Shown here in pieces: positions 24,319 to 34,387 of a stretch of 64,000 nt of DNA (position 1 is its first letter; each line of letters opens with the position of its first letter). The notes beneath the pieces were generated by a model, which was given only the letters and a program-made list of their open reading frames with translations, was not told where the DNA came from and ran no database searches. This DNA comes from JAXMAO01 sp046350375. Its GTDB lineage: Bacteria > Planctomycetota > Phycisphaerae > UBA1845 > UTPLA1. Where the stretch lies: assembly GCA_046350375.1 (NCBI GenBank), contig JAXMAO010000007.1, forward strand, positions 62,001 to 126,000. Reading direction: 5' to 3'. Made by a program: the position numbers and the translations under genes.

Positions 24319-26947
24319 ATGACACCGAGCCGTATCGGTCTGTGGATCAGTGGCGCTGCATTTGTCACCTGTGCGACGCTGGCCGGCGCCTGGATGCTCC
24401 GCGGTCCTGCCACCGTGCCCCCGACGACGCCGGCGGCGGTTCACACCGTCGCAGTCAGCGACCCGAACGAGCCGATCTGGAAAATGTGCGGCTCCACCGC
24501 CGTCTGCTTCGCCCCCGGAACCTCCGACGAATACATGCGCACCATCTCCAGCCAGCTCTACGGCGGCGACGGCGCCGAATTCTTCACGGCCAATCGCTGG
24601 CCTGGCACGACCGGCTCGCCCGTCACCCTCTCGTGGAGCGTGGTGCCCGACGGCGTGAACGTCCCCGGCCTCTCAGGCGGCAGCGTCGCCAGCAACATGT
24701 TCGCCCAGATGAACGCCAAGTTCTCCGGCCAAGGCGGCCAGGCGCAGTGGATCAGCCTCATCGGTCAGTGCTTCGGCCGCTGGCAGGCAGTCGGCGGCGT
24801 AAACTACTCGATGGTTCACGTCGCCGGCGTCGACTGGGATGACGGCGCCGCCTGGGGCACGGCCGGCAGCCCCAACTTCCGCGGCGATACCCGCATCGGC
24901 GGCCGCAGCCTCGACGGCCAGTTCGGCGTGCTCGCCTTTGCCACCTTCCCACCCCCCCAGCGGCGCCGCCGACATCGTGGTCGACATGCAGGAAAACTGG
25001 GGCGCTTCGTTCAACAATTGGGTCTTCTTCCGCAACACGCTCACCCATGAAATCGGCCACACGCTCGGTTTCCAGCACGTCTGCCCGTCCATCGCAACCA
25101 AGCTGATGGAGCCGTTCGAGTCTGATTCCTACGACACCGTCCGCCATGATGACATCCGCGGCCTGCACAGCATGTATGGAGACCGCTTCGAGAACAATGA
25201 CAGCATCGCCACCGCCTCCAACGTCGGCACCATCAACGTCGGGACGCCGCTGATCATCGGCACCGTCCCCGGGGCTGCCGTCCCCCAGGGGTCGATCGTC
25301 AGCATCGACCAGACCGGCGGCGGAGATCCCGACTACTACCGCTTCACCACCACCGGCCCGCGCGCCCTCACCGCCACCGTGACGCCCGTCGGCCTGTCCT
25401 ACGACTCCAGCCCCCAGAACGGCGACGGCTCCTGCGCCAGCGGCGCCTTCGTCAACAGCCTCACCCTCGGCAACCTCGCCATCCAGGTCATCTCGACCGA
25501 TGGCGTCACTGTCCTCGCGACCGCACAGAGCGCCCCGGTCGGGCAGTCTGAAACCGTCTCCAACGTGCTGCTCAACGCCCCGGGCAACTACTACATCCGC
25601 ATCTTCACCACCAACAATCCGCCGTCGCCACAGCTCTACACCGTCTCCATGTCGGTCACCAACCAGGACTGCAACAACAACGGCCAGACCGACCCGCAGG
25701 ACATCGCCTTGGGCATCAGCCAGGATTGCAACAGCAACCTCGTCCCCGACGAGTGCGAAGTCGCTCCCATCTGCCCGACCTGTCCCGACTGCAACAACGA
25801 TCACATCCCCGACAGCTGCCAGGTTCCGCCGGTCTGCCCCGCCTGTCTCGACTGCAACAGCGATTTTGTCCCCGATGCCTGCCAGCCCGACTGTAACTCC
25901 AACAGCCGGCCCGACGACTGCGACATCACCCTCGGCGCGGCCGACTGCCAGCCGGACGGCATCCCCGACATCTGCCAGGTTCCGCCCCTGGGCTCCGGCG
26001 GAGATTGCAATCAGAACACCGTTCCAGACTCCTGCGAGGTCGCCAACGGCCAGCAGCCCGACTGCAACGGCGACACCATTCCTGATATCTGCAACGTCGT
26101 GCCGGCCTTCTGTGGCGGAAGCTGTCTGCCCGACTGCGACAGCAACCTGATTCCCGATGTGTGCGACCTGTCCGGCGTAGTCGATTCGTCATCGGCCCAG
26201 CTCAGCCCGATCACCTTTGTCTCGCCGCAGTCCTACCAGCTCACGCCGGCTCCGCCGGCGCTCGGCCCGGTCCTGCTCTCCTTCAAGGCCCGCGGCGACT
26301 TCGCGTTCGACAATCCCCTCGATCCGTCCATGGCCGAGGATGTGCAGATCAAGATCAACGGCACCACGGTCGGCTGGGTCTACGACGGCCAGACCCCCGG
26401 CGAGTCGCACTTCGACTGCCCCGGCTTCGACGACATCGACACGCTCACCGTGCCGGCCGCCACGTACAACGCCCTCGTCAATGGGATCGCCACCATTCAG
26501 ATGGTGCCCACCAACCTCGTCGATCCCTGCCCCAGCAGCTTCATCCAGGTCCACATCCAGTACGCCAAGCGGGCCAACGACTGCAACTTCAACAGCATCA
26601 TCGATTTCTGCGAGACCGCCTCGGGCCAGACGCCGGACTGCAACTTCAACCACCTGCCCGACTCGTGCGACATCACCTCCGGCCTGCTGACCGACTTCAA
26701 CGCCAACCTCATCCCCGACCAGTGCGAGTGCGTGCCGACCTTCTGCCGCGGCGACCTCGACGACACCAATCGCATCGACGGCGATGACGTGCTGCTGTTC
26801 ACCTACTGCTACATGGGCCACGACATGACCATTCCGCCGTGCGCCTGTGCCGATCTCAATTCCGACGGCTCGCTCAACGCGGCCGACCTGGCGCTGTTCA
26901 TCGACAAGCTGCTTGGTCGAACCGATCCGAACCCGGCCTGCCCGTAA
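24319..26947 (+). CDS. Secreted matrixin-like metalloprotease with D-C-N repeats and dockerin-like end, frameshifted
   Basis: The gene starts at ATG 24319 (CGGGAG upstream) with a signal anchor (LWISGAAFVTCATLAGAWM). The frame breaks at a run of seven C (24952-24958); removing one C joins it to the frame ending at 26947, giving about 875 residues. After the joint come the zinc site HEIGHTLGFQH (about residue 243) and a Met-turn-like IATKLMEP, as in metzincins of matrixin type. Next is a beta domain of PPC type (DPDYYRFTTTGPRALTATV). Then there are about twelve units of pattern D-C-N-x-N-x-[ILV]-P-D-x-C (residues about 455-620 and 760-800) flanking a beta domain. The C-terminus has two dockerin-like calcium loops (GDLDDTNRIDGDD; DLNSDGSLNAAD). 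It probably degrades extracellular protein. The lesion may be a sequencing error. Confidence 0.8.
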
Positions 26948-26968
26948 GGACCGGGTTTTCTTCGTCGC

Positions 26969-26989
26969 GGCGGGCGCTTCGCGCCCGCC
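26969..26989. terminator. GC hairpin between convergent stops
   Basis: GGCGGGCGC (26969-26977), loop TTC and GCGCCCGCC (26981-26989) form a nine-pair stem directly abutting the stop of the MFS-PlsC gene and 21 bases after the metalloprotease stop. There is no U-tract on either strand, so it may act with Rho or only as a 3' end stabiliser. Confidence 0.45.
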
Positions 26990-28912
26990 TCAGGCCAGCG
27001 CGCGAATCGCCCGCATGATCTCGGCCGACGCCTCGGTGTAGGCGGCCCGGTCTCCCTCGCGCCCCGCGAACCGCGACAGGTCCACTGCCGGGCCGTATCG
27101 AACCCGCGCCCGCTGTCGACGCAGAAACGGCCACGCCACGCTCTTGGTGTGCTGCACGCCCGAGACAAACGCCGGAATCACCGTCGCCCCGCTCCGCAGC
27201 GCCAGCAGCCCCACGCCGTCGCGCGGCTCCGACCGGTCGTCCGGCGAGACGATGCCCCCCTGCGGGAAGATGCCCAGCGCGCGACCGCTCGACAGGTGCC
27301 GCAGCGCCGCCTTCACCGACGCCACGTCCATGCCGCTGCGATTCACCGGCACGCACTCCACCAGCTCCAGCAGCCGGCGGAAGCCGGGCAGTTTCGTGAA
27401 CTCGCGCGCCACCATGAAGCTGATGTACCGGTTCGGCGAGGTCGCCGACAGCAGGAACGGATCGAGGCTCGAGTGGTGATTCGCCGCCACGATCACCGGC
27501 CCCTCGGCCGGAATCGTGCAGCGCCCCACGCGCCGCGCCCGCGACCACAGCCGGCAGTAGAACTCGTTCAGATTCCGCCAGAAGGTGATCGCCGCGCCGA
27601 ACCGCCCGCGCCGCAGGCGCACCCGCGTCGTCGTCACGCCCGCCGCCAGCAGCCCCGCGGCCGTCAGCCCGGTCAGCGCCGGCAGATACCGGTCGATGCC
27701 CGGCCAGCGCGGAATGCCGAGCAGCCCGGTGGCCAGCAGCAGCCCGGCGATGGTCGCCAGGTCGTGCACGCCGAAGACCCGCCCGCGAATCTGGTTGGGC
27801 ACCATCCGCTGGAGCAGTGCCGCGACCCCCACCTGAACCCCCGCGCCGAACAGGCCGATCAGGAAGATGCCCGCGCCGCACCACACCCGCCCGCCGTTCA
27901 GCAGCAGCCCGGCCGTGGTGAACAGCCCCGCCGCGCCGCTCATCATCAGCGACCACGACATTGCCAGTTCGCTGCGCAGCGCGTCGCCGAACAGCGTCAG
28001 CAGCAGTGCGCCGGTCAGCAGTCCCGCCCCCAGCAATCCCTGGTACTTGCCGATGTCCATGTAGCCGCCGCCAAACACCCGCTTCACCAGCGCAGGGATC
28101 AGGCTGTTGACGATGGCCGCGGCCGTCCACAGCACCGCGCTTACGGCGATCACTTCAGCCACGCGGCGATGGTCGCGCACGTAGCGCAGTCCCTGGACAA
28201 TCGGCGAGCCTTCAGACGCCGTCCGCGCCGCCGGGGCGCGACGCCGCGGCACAACGATGCAGGCCACCAGCATCGCGCTGCCGACAAAGGTCAGCCCGTC
28301 GACACGGAAATTCCAGCGCACGCCGGCATGCTCGACCAGCCAGCCACCCAGCGCATAGGAGGCGATGGTGGCGATCATCCCCAGCCCGGCCGTCAGCGCG
28401 TTGGCGCGGACGAGCTGGCTTGGCTGAATCAGCGTCGGCAGCAGCGCGCTGCGGGCCGGCGAGAACATCGCCGCGAACACTCCAACCACGAGCAGCGGCA
28501 ACACCGTCACCCCGGGCGCGATCGGCCCGCCGGCCGGTGCCGACGGATCCCACCATCGTTGCAGCGCGAACAGCAGCGGCGGCAACTCGACCATGCAGAG
28601 CGCCCGCACCAGGTCGGCGAAGATCATCAGCCGCCGTCGTGCGAAGCGGTCGGCCAGCCAGCCCATGGCCGGTCCCAGCAGGAAGAATGGCACGAAGAAG
28701 CAGAAGGTCATGAGCGCCTTGCGGCTGATCATGTCCTCGACGCGGGGGTTCAGGGCATCCTGGAGCTGGAGAAGCCCCATCTCCGACAGGTGATCCCCGA
28801 GCGCCGAAATACCGTAGGCACACCACAGCAATGCAAAATTGCGGTTCCGCAGCAGCAGGTCTGGCGGGCGCGGCCCGGAGTGCGACGAAGCCGAGAGGTC
28901 TGACACGGGCAT
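26990..28912 (-). CDS. MFS transporter fused to PlsC-type acyltransferase
   Basis: The protein has 640 residues from ATG 28912; an open extension to 28963 is Arg/Ala rich. The first 410 residues form an MFS transporter with about twelve helices, starting LLRNRNFALLWCAYGISALGD, with the loop-2 motif GWLADRFARRR. The last 210 residues are a 1-acylglycerol-3-phosphate acyltransferase domain: catalytic NHHSSLD (H-x4-D), PVNRSGMD, and GIFPQGG in place of the usual F-P-E-G-T. The combination resembles LplT-Aas, which flips and re-acylates lysophospholipids. Lipid remodelling at the inner membrane is therefore the likely role, by analogy. The Glu-to-Gln change in the third motif could affect glycerophosphate binding. 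Confidence 0.87.
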   Translation of the reverse strand: MPVSDLSASSHSGPRPPDLLLRNRNFALLWCAYGISALGDHLSEMGLLQLQDALNPRVEDMISRKALMTFCFFVPFFLLGPAMGWLADRFARRRLMIFADLVRALCMVELPPLLFALQRWWDPSAPAGGPIAPGVTVLPLLVVGVFAAMFSPARSALLPTLIQPSQLVRANALTAGLGMIATIASYALGGWLVEHAGVRWNFRVDGLTFVGSAMLVACIVVPRRRAPAARTASEGSPIVQGLRYVRDHRRVAEVIAVSAVLWTAAAIVNSLIPALVKRVFGGGYMDIGKYQGLLGAGLLTGALLLTLFGDALRSELAMSWSLMMSGAAGLFTTAGLLLNGGRVWCGAGIFLIGLFGAGVQVGVAALLQRMVPNQIRGRVFGVHDLATIAGLLLATGLLGIPRWPGIDRYLPALTGLTAAGLLAAGVTTTRVRLRRGRFGAAITFWRNLNEFYCRLWSRARRVGRCTIPAEGPVIVAANHHSSLDPFLLSATSPNRYISFMVAREFTKLPGFRRLLELVECVPVNRSGMDVASVKAALRHLSSGRALGIFPQGGIVSPDDRSEPRDGVGLLALRSGATVIPAFVSGVQHTKSVAWPFLRRQRARVRYGPAVDLSRFAGREGDRAAYTEASAEIMRAIRALA

Positions 28913-29007
28913 GGGCGCGGAAGCATACAGACGCCGCCGCGCCGCTGCACGCCGGCCGGCCAAATCGACGCGGCGCCCCGCCGCCGGGACCAGGCCGGAA
29001 TGATCCC

Positions 29008-29036
29008 TTGACAGCCTCCGACAGGTGTAGTAGGAT
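29008..29036 (+). promoter_or_regulatory. Promoter of blaI-blaR1 with embedded BlaI-type operator
   Basis: TTGACA (29008-29013), a 17-base spacer and TAGGAT (29031-29036) form a strong sigma70-type promoter. The spacer and -10 contain GACAGGTGTAGTA (29020-29032), which matches the TACAnnTGTAGTA operator of BlaI/MecI repressors apart from the first base. Repressor bound here would block polymerase, so the operon is probably autoregulated. The predicted transcript start (about 29043) rules out an ATG at 29039. Confidence 0.7.
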
Positions 29037-29095
29037 AGATGTTCAGCGGGCGCTCAGGTGGCGCCTGGCGCGGACCTGGCGCCGCGGGACAAGCG

Positions 29096-29509
29096 ATGGG
29101 CGATCCACAACCCGACCTGGGCGCCGCCGAACTCGAGGTCCTGCGCGTCCTCTGGGACGAGGGGCCGCGCACCGTCCGCGAAGTGCTCGGCGCCCTGCAT
29201 GCCCGCGGCCGCAAGGTCGCCTACACCACCGTGCTCACCATGCTCTCGCGACTCGAACAGAAGGGCTTCGTTTCGGCGCGGCGCGGCGGCCTGGCCCACG
29301 TCTATCGCGCGCGCATCTCCCGCGCGCGCGTCACGCGCGTCCGGCTGCGCTCGCTGCTCGATCAGTTGTTCGACGGCGCCGCCGGACCGCTGGTGCTCGA
29401 ATTGCTGCAATCGCAACGGCTCAATCGCGAAGAAATCGACGAACTGCGCGCCCTGGTCAGTCGTTTGGAATCCCAGGGGCGCTCCGACGGGCGCGATGCA
29501 CGCGGATGA
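29096..29509 (+). CDS. blaI: BlaI/MecI/CopY family repressor
   Basis: The protein has 137 residues from ATG 29096. It has the family winged helix (LGAAELEVLRVLWDEGPRTVREVLGALH, then KVAYTTVLTMLSRLEQKGFV) and a C-terminal dimerisation part (LLDQLFDGAAGPLVLELLQ; LNREEIDELRALVSRLE). In known systems the partner membrane protease triggers cleavage of the repressor within the dimerisation region. The blaR1-like gene begins 4 bases after the stop, so the two form one operon. The regulated targets are unknown. No beta-lactamase lies next to it, so a link to antibiotic resistance should not be assumed. Confidence 0.9.
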   Translation: MGDPQPDLGAAELEVLRVLWDEGPRTVREVLGALHARGRKVAYTTVLTMLSRLEQKGFVSARRGGLAHVYRARISRARVTRVRLRSLLDQLFDGAAGPLVLELLQSQRLNREEIDELRALVSRLESQGRSDGRDARG

Positions 29510-29513
29510 TCGC

Positions 29514-32091
29514 ATGACGCACTGGCTGCAACTCGCGGCGGACCAGCTCTGGCGGAACGGCCTGGCCGTGGTCGCCCCCGCGATACTCGCCGCCCTGGTC
29601 TGCCGCCGGGCGCGCTGTCGGCCCGAAACGCGCCACGTGCTGTGGCTCATCGTGCTCGCCTGGTTCGTTGTCCCGCCTTATGTCCCACCGCTCGCCATTC
29701 GGCCGTCGCTCACGGTCGATGCCCGACCGATGGCGCGGTCGTCCGCGAGGCTCGCACGGACGCCGCGTATCGCCGGGCATCGACCGTCGGCGATCGCCGA
29801 CTGTCTTCCCGTTCACCTCCCGGCGACTGAGCAGGTCGATCGCCTGCGTGGCGCGCTTGCCCGGCCCTGCCGCCGGTCATGCCGCTGCCCGCATCGCGTG
29901 CCAGCCCGCCGCGCCGCAGCCGACCATCGGCGCCGCCGGGCCCGCGGAGCCAACCGCGGTCGCGCAGCCGCCCGCCGCCGTGGGCGTCTGGTCACGATGT
30001 CTCACCGCCCTGCGTTCGGCGATTGCGGCCGGCGCGGCGGCCGTCTGGGCCGATGCCCGACTGGCGCTGCTGTCGGTCGTCGCCTGGCTCGCCGGGCCCT
30101 GCCCGCTGCCGATCTCAATCTGGCTCGCCGGCTCACTGGCGCTGGCCACCTGGCGGATGGTCGGCCTGCTGCGCCTGGCCCGCATCGCGCACCGGGCCGC
30201 GCCGGCCGACGCTGAAACGCTCGCGTTGGTGCAAGCCGCGGCGGCGCGACTGGGGCTGCGTTGCCCGCCCCGGGTCCGCATGACCGCGGCCAGCCTCAGC
30301 CCGATGATCGTCGCCATCGCCGCGCCCATCCTGCTGCTCCCGCAGCAACTCTGGGAGGCGCTGCCGCTCGCGGCGCGCCGCACCATCATCTACCACGAGC
30401 TGGCCCACGTCCGCCGACGCGACCACTGGGTCCGCCGGCTCGACGTGCTCATCGGACTGCTTTTCTGGTTTCACCCGATCGCGTGGCTGGCGCGGCAACG
30501 CGTCCGCGAAGAGGCCGAGCTCTGCTGCGACGCCTGGGTGACCTGGCACCTGCCGCGCTTCCGCCGCGCCTATGCCGACGCCCTGCTGGCCACGCAGGAG
30601 CTGCTCTTCCATTCGCGAACTGCCATGCCCAGCGCGGGCATCGGAATGTCAACTGTGCGAGCCGGACGTTTTGCAAGGAGACTGACCATGCTTATGACCG
30701 AAACCCGTCGACCGCGGCTGACGCGCGCCGGCGTCGCACTTGCCGGCCTGCTCGGCCTGGCCGCCTGGGGCGCCACGCCGGTCTGGTCCTGCCCGCCCGA
30801 GGAGGCGCCGACGCCTACGCCGCCGGCCGCCGTCTCGCCCCCCGCGCCGCAACCCCTGGCCGAGTCTCCACCCGCCGCGCCCGAGCTTGCCAGTCTGCTG
30901 ATCGAGTCCGGCGAAGAAGGCGCCGTCGAACCGGCCGTCTTCGACGAGTACACCCGCGAGATCGAGCACGCGTTGGGCGAGTTCGACTCGCAGATCGATC
31001 ATCTTTCCAAGCTCCGGATTGCGCTGGCCGAGAGCGGTGTCGGCACCGGCGACGAGCTTCGCCGCGAGCTCGAAGTACGCCGCGCCGCGATCGAAAAGGT
31101 CCATGCGGAACTCATGGCCCAGCGCGAACAGCTCCACGCGCGGCTCCACGCCCTGCGCGACCAGTTGCGGACTCAGGTTCACGCCGGTGTCGCCGCGCTG
31201 CCGCGAGTCGCGACGCCGCGCGCATTCGTCCGGCCATTCGCCGGCACGCCGGCCCCGATCGCGCCGCTGGCGCCCGTCGCCCGGCCTGCAGTGCCAGGGC
31301 AGCCGGCGCCCCGCGCGTTCCTGCTCCAGCCGCCCGGCACGCCGCGCCTCGCGCCGCCGGCGCACGGCCTGTTCACGCCCCCTCCACCCGGAAACGACGC
31401 CGGCGCGGTCGTCGCGCGCGTCTATCGCCTGCCGCAGGGCAAGCGCGAGGCACTGTTCGAGCTGCTCAAGCGCAACGACGTGCCCATTCGCGTCGCCACC
31501 ACCCGCGACGGCGTCCGCATTTTCGCCACGCCGCAGCAGCACGAAGTGCTCGGCGCGTTCGTCGCAATCATCAATCCTGACGGCGAACAGGCTGAGGCCT
31601 CCGTCGGTCGCGGCGCCCGCGCCCGCAGCGGCGGCGGCTCTGGATCGGGAATGGCCGTGGCGCGTCCCGCGAATCGGGGCGGCGGTCACGGCGGACAGTC
31701 CGTCGCCCGCAACCGTCACGACGCCGATGACGACGACGATGATGGCGATGACGAAGCCCGCACCGCTCAGCAGCAGCGCGGGGCCGAACTCTTTTCCAAG
31801 GCCATGGCCGCCCACCGCGCCGGCAGCTACGCCGACGCCGTCAAGCTCTTCAAGCAGTGTGCCGAGTCCGGCTACAACCGCGCGACCTCGCTCTACAATA
31901 TGGCCTGCGGCCTCGCTCTCAGCGACCACGCCGACGAGGCCTTCGCCGCCCTCGAACGCGCCATCGGCGCCGGCTTCGACGACGTGAACCAGATTCGCAA
32001 CGACGACGACCTGAAGCCGCTCCACAAAGACCCGCGCTTCAAGAAGCTGCTCAAGGCGGCCAAGTCGACCGACGACGACGACGACGATTGA
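29514..32091 (+). CDS. BlaR1/MecR1-like M56 membrane protease with coiled-coil and TPR output, frameshifted
   Basis: The frame starts at ATG 29514 (MTHWLQLAADQLWRNG) with two membrane helices, then changes by one base between about 29840 and 29885. From there it continues to the stop at 32091, giving roughly 858 residues. After further helices comes the zinc motif of family M56, IIYHELAHVRRRD (near residue 293), and a final helix (AGVALAGLLGLAAWGATPVW). Instead of a penicillin-binding sensor, the C-terminal half has a proline-rich linker and a coiled coil (YTREIEHALGEF to HARLHALRDQL). It also has a small alpha/beta domain (VYRLPQGKREALFELLKRNDVPIRV) and a TPR-like segment (LFSKAMAAHRAGSYADAVKLF onward). 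The signal sensed is unknown. The frameshift probably reflects one extra base. Confidence 0.8.
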
Positions 32092-32130
32092 CGCGTCGCC
32101 CCAGGCTAGGTGCAACGCGGCTCCTTCACG

Positions 32131-32166
32131 CAGCCCGCTGACCTTGTCGGCGGGCTGTCTTCATTC
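32131..32166 (+). terminator. Terminator after the blaI-blaR1 operon
   Basis: CAGCCCGC (32131-32138), an 11-base loop and GCGGGCTG (32150-32157) are followed by TCTTCATTC. The hairpin starts 40 bases after the blaR1-like stop. It also lies 28 bases past the convergent GT87 stop, so it may serve both. Confidence 0.65.
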
Positions 32167-32184
32167 ACCTTCGCTGCGCCCGAG

Positions 32185-33372
32185 TCACTCGTTCGGAATC
32201 GCACGCAACGCCGCCGCCGCCCCGCGCGCACGCATCAGCCACCCCAGCCACATCGCCGCGCCGATGGGTAGCGCCAGCCGCGCCAGCGGCGTCGTGAGCG
32301 CCCGCTCCACCGCACCGGGGCCGAGCACCATGATCAGCATCGCCGCTGTCGCCACCCATGCCCGGCCGCGCCGCGCCCGAAACGCCGACGCAACGCTCCA
32401 TGCCAGCGCCGGCGCCGCGATGACGAAGGTGTTGAATTCAACCGCCGGGCCGAACAGCATCAGCCACGCCGTCCCCAGCGCCAGCGCGAGCAGAATTCGC
32501 CCCCGCAGTCCCGCCACCTGCCGCCTCAGCATCACCAGCCGCGCGCCCACCACGCCCAGCGTCACCCCCTGCACCGCCCGATACGCCGGCGGATAGACCG
32601 GCCCGATCAGCGTCTCCCAGGCCGTCCAGGCGTCGCGGAAGCCCGGCCAGCGCGCGTCGGCCGTCGTCCGCAGATGCGTCAGCCAGCCGCGATACTGCTC
32701 GACGGCCAGGCCGGGCGACGTCGTCGCGAACGGCAGCGCCAGCCCGAGCAACAGCGCCAGCGCCAGCCACACGGCCAGCCGCCGCGGAGCCATCATTGCA
32801 ATCAGAAACGCCACCGCGATCGGCGACACCTTCAGAAAGAACGTCGCCGCCAGCAGCCCGGCTGCCGCGACCATTCGCTGCCGGACAATGCACGCCGCGC
32901 CCGCCGCCAGCGCCGCCGCCACGAGGACGTTGCTCTGCCCGTTCCAGCTTCCGCGAATCGCCAGCGGGAGCGCCAGGAGCAGTACCGTCGCCGAATCGGG
33001 CCGCGCCGCACGCAACTCCGCGGACGCGTCGCACGGGTCGCGGTCCGACTCCTCGATCAGGACTCGCGCCAACCAGCGCACCGCCGCCCAATAGCAACCC
33101 ACACCCGCGACCGCCCACACCGCCCCGCCCCAGCGCGGGCCGAGCCACGCGAACGGCGTCATCACGATCGCAAACGTCGGGCTGTATCGAAACGCGCCCA
33201 GCTCGTCCGCCTGGTCGTAGAGCGGCTCGCCGGCCCACCAGCGCGTCGCCCCCGCGATAAACTTCGGATAGACCGTGTGACGATCCGGCGCGACCAGCGC
33301 CTTGCCTGCCGCCGCGACGGCCAGCACGGCGTACATTCCCGCGACCACCCATATCAAGCGCTTGTTCGCCAT
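32185..33372 (-). CDS. GT87 family membrane glycosyltransferase
   Basis: This 395-residue polytopic protein has about ten helices. The GT87 (DUF2029) signature is near the N-terminus: VYPKFIAGATRWWAGEPLYD and FRYSPTFAIVMTPFA. These are the conserved loop and Tyr-Ser-Pro segment of polyprenyl-phosphate-mannose-dependent transferases. It probably moves a sugar from a lipid carrier to an acceptor at the outer face of the inner membrane; donor and acceptor are not known. The start was set at ATG 33372, and a GTG at 33384 in the same frame is possible. The lipoprotein gene at 33556 is divergent. Confidence 0.8.
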   Translation of the reverse strand: MANKRLIWVVAGMYAVLAVAAAGKALVAPDRHTVYPKFIAGATRWWAGEPLYDQADELGAFRYSPTFAIVMTPFAWLGPRWGGAVWAVAGVGCYWAAVRWLARVLIEESDRDPCDASAELRAARPDSATVLLLALPLAIRGSWNGQSNVLVAAALAAGAACIVRQRMVAAAGLLAATFFLKVSPIAVAFLIAMMAPRRLAVWLALALLLGLALPFATTSPGLAVEQYRGWLTHLRTTADARWPGFRDAWTAWETLIGPVYPPAYRAVQGVTLGVVGARLVMLRRQVAGLRGRILLALALGTAWLMLFGPAVEFNTFVIAAPALAWSVASAFRARRGRAWVATAAMLIMVLGPGAVERALTTPLARLALPIGAAMWLGWLMRARGAAAALRAIPNE

Positions 33373-33555
33373 CGGTCCGCTCACTGCGCGGTCCGGAGGT
33401 TATCCGAACCCTGCGGCGGTCGACAGCAACGGATAAATCGCTCTTATTAGCATGAATGCGGTCCGCGCGGCACGCGACTTGCTCCGAGGTCCACCGCCGG
33501 CGCCGCGCGCCGCAGGAGCGTGCCGCGGCCCGCCGGCCACTCGCGGAGGACTCCC

Positions 33556-34095
33556 ATGTCGCGCAACCCCGGAATCTGCCTCGCCGCTTCGCTCGCTCTC
33601 GTCGGCCTGACCGGCTGCGGCCTCGACGACCTGCTCTCCGTCGGCGACAGCGCCGCCGTCCGGCTCTACCTCGTCAACGCCAGCACCAGCCGATTCGTCG
33701 AACCGAACCCCGGCCTCTGCCCCCAGGGGCTCGACCAGTTGCCGCACTTCTTCCTGTCCGAGCGGCCGCTGCTGCCCCCCGGCAGCGCCATCGGCCTGAC
33801 GACCGTGCGGATCGCCGGGCTCAGCGGCATCTGCATCGCCGCCGACGAACACTTCCAGGTCGGCCTGTGCGGCTGGAAGACCGGTGACTCGGCCGACAAC
33901 CTGACCGCCTGCACCGACAAGCTCGGCGGACAGCTCGGCACTCAGTTCTCGTGCGGCGACACCGTGATCCTGACCTGGACCGACACTCCCGCGCCCAACG
34001 GCACGTGGACCTCGCAGGTGCTCACCGTGCCCGGCAACCCGGCGCCCAGCGCCGCGTTCATGATCCTGCCTGGCGGCGGAACCTGCACGCAGTAG
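33556..34095 (+). CDS. Small lipoprotein of unknown function
   Basis: The protein has 179 residues. GGAGGA lies 5 bases before ATG 33556. The signal peptide is ICLAASLALVGLTGC, with lipobox LTGC and the modified cysteine near residue 18. The mature part is beta-rich and contains six cysteines, probably paired (LCPQGL, ICIAAD, LCGWKTG, ACTDK, SCGDT, TCTQ). No domain is recognised. It ends close to a 290-base gap before the fibre-like gene, so it may be a separate unit. Confidence 0.7.
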   Translation: MSRNPGICLAASLALVGLTGCGLDDLLSVGDSAAVRLYLVNASTSRFVEPNPGLCPQGLDQLPHFFLSERPLLPPGSAIGLTTVRIAGLSGICIAADEHFQVGLCGWKTGDSADNLTACTDKLGGQLGTQFSCGDTVILTWTDTPAPNGTWTSQVLTVPGNPAPSAAFMILPGGGTCTQ

Positions 34096-34387
34096 CCGGC
34101 CCGGGGCCGGACCGGCGGCGGACCCGATCCCAGATCCTCCCGTCCGCGTCCCGAGACCGCTCGGCGCAGAACAACCCTCCGGTAGTCTGCAGCGCAACCG
34201 CGTCGCGGCGGCGGGATGCCTCCAAGCTGGGCGGAGTCCGCCACGATCGTCCCGATAATCGCGTCCCCATTCGCTCGCCGAATGTTGATCCCCACCGTGG
34301 AATGTCCATAGAATCGACCGCGTCGGGCCGCGGCTCTTTCTGTGAGACTCTTGCCGACGGGTTCCCACCGGGCCTATCTGAGGTGCC

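Noticed and set aside
24945..24965. Programmed ribosomal frameshifting at the C7 run
   Set aside because: There is no slippery heptamer of the known types, no stimulatory structure was evident, and other genes in the window have similar single-base lesions, so an error or mutation is simpler.
29039..29095. ATG at 29039 as the start of blaI
   Set aside because: It lies upstream of the transcript start predicted from TTGACA/TAGGAT, and the added residues have no similarity to BlaI.
29096..32091. Beta-lactam resistance operon
   Set aside because: The sensor lacks a penicillin-binding domain and no beta-lactamase is adjacent, so only a BlaI-type regulatory pair is supported.
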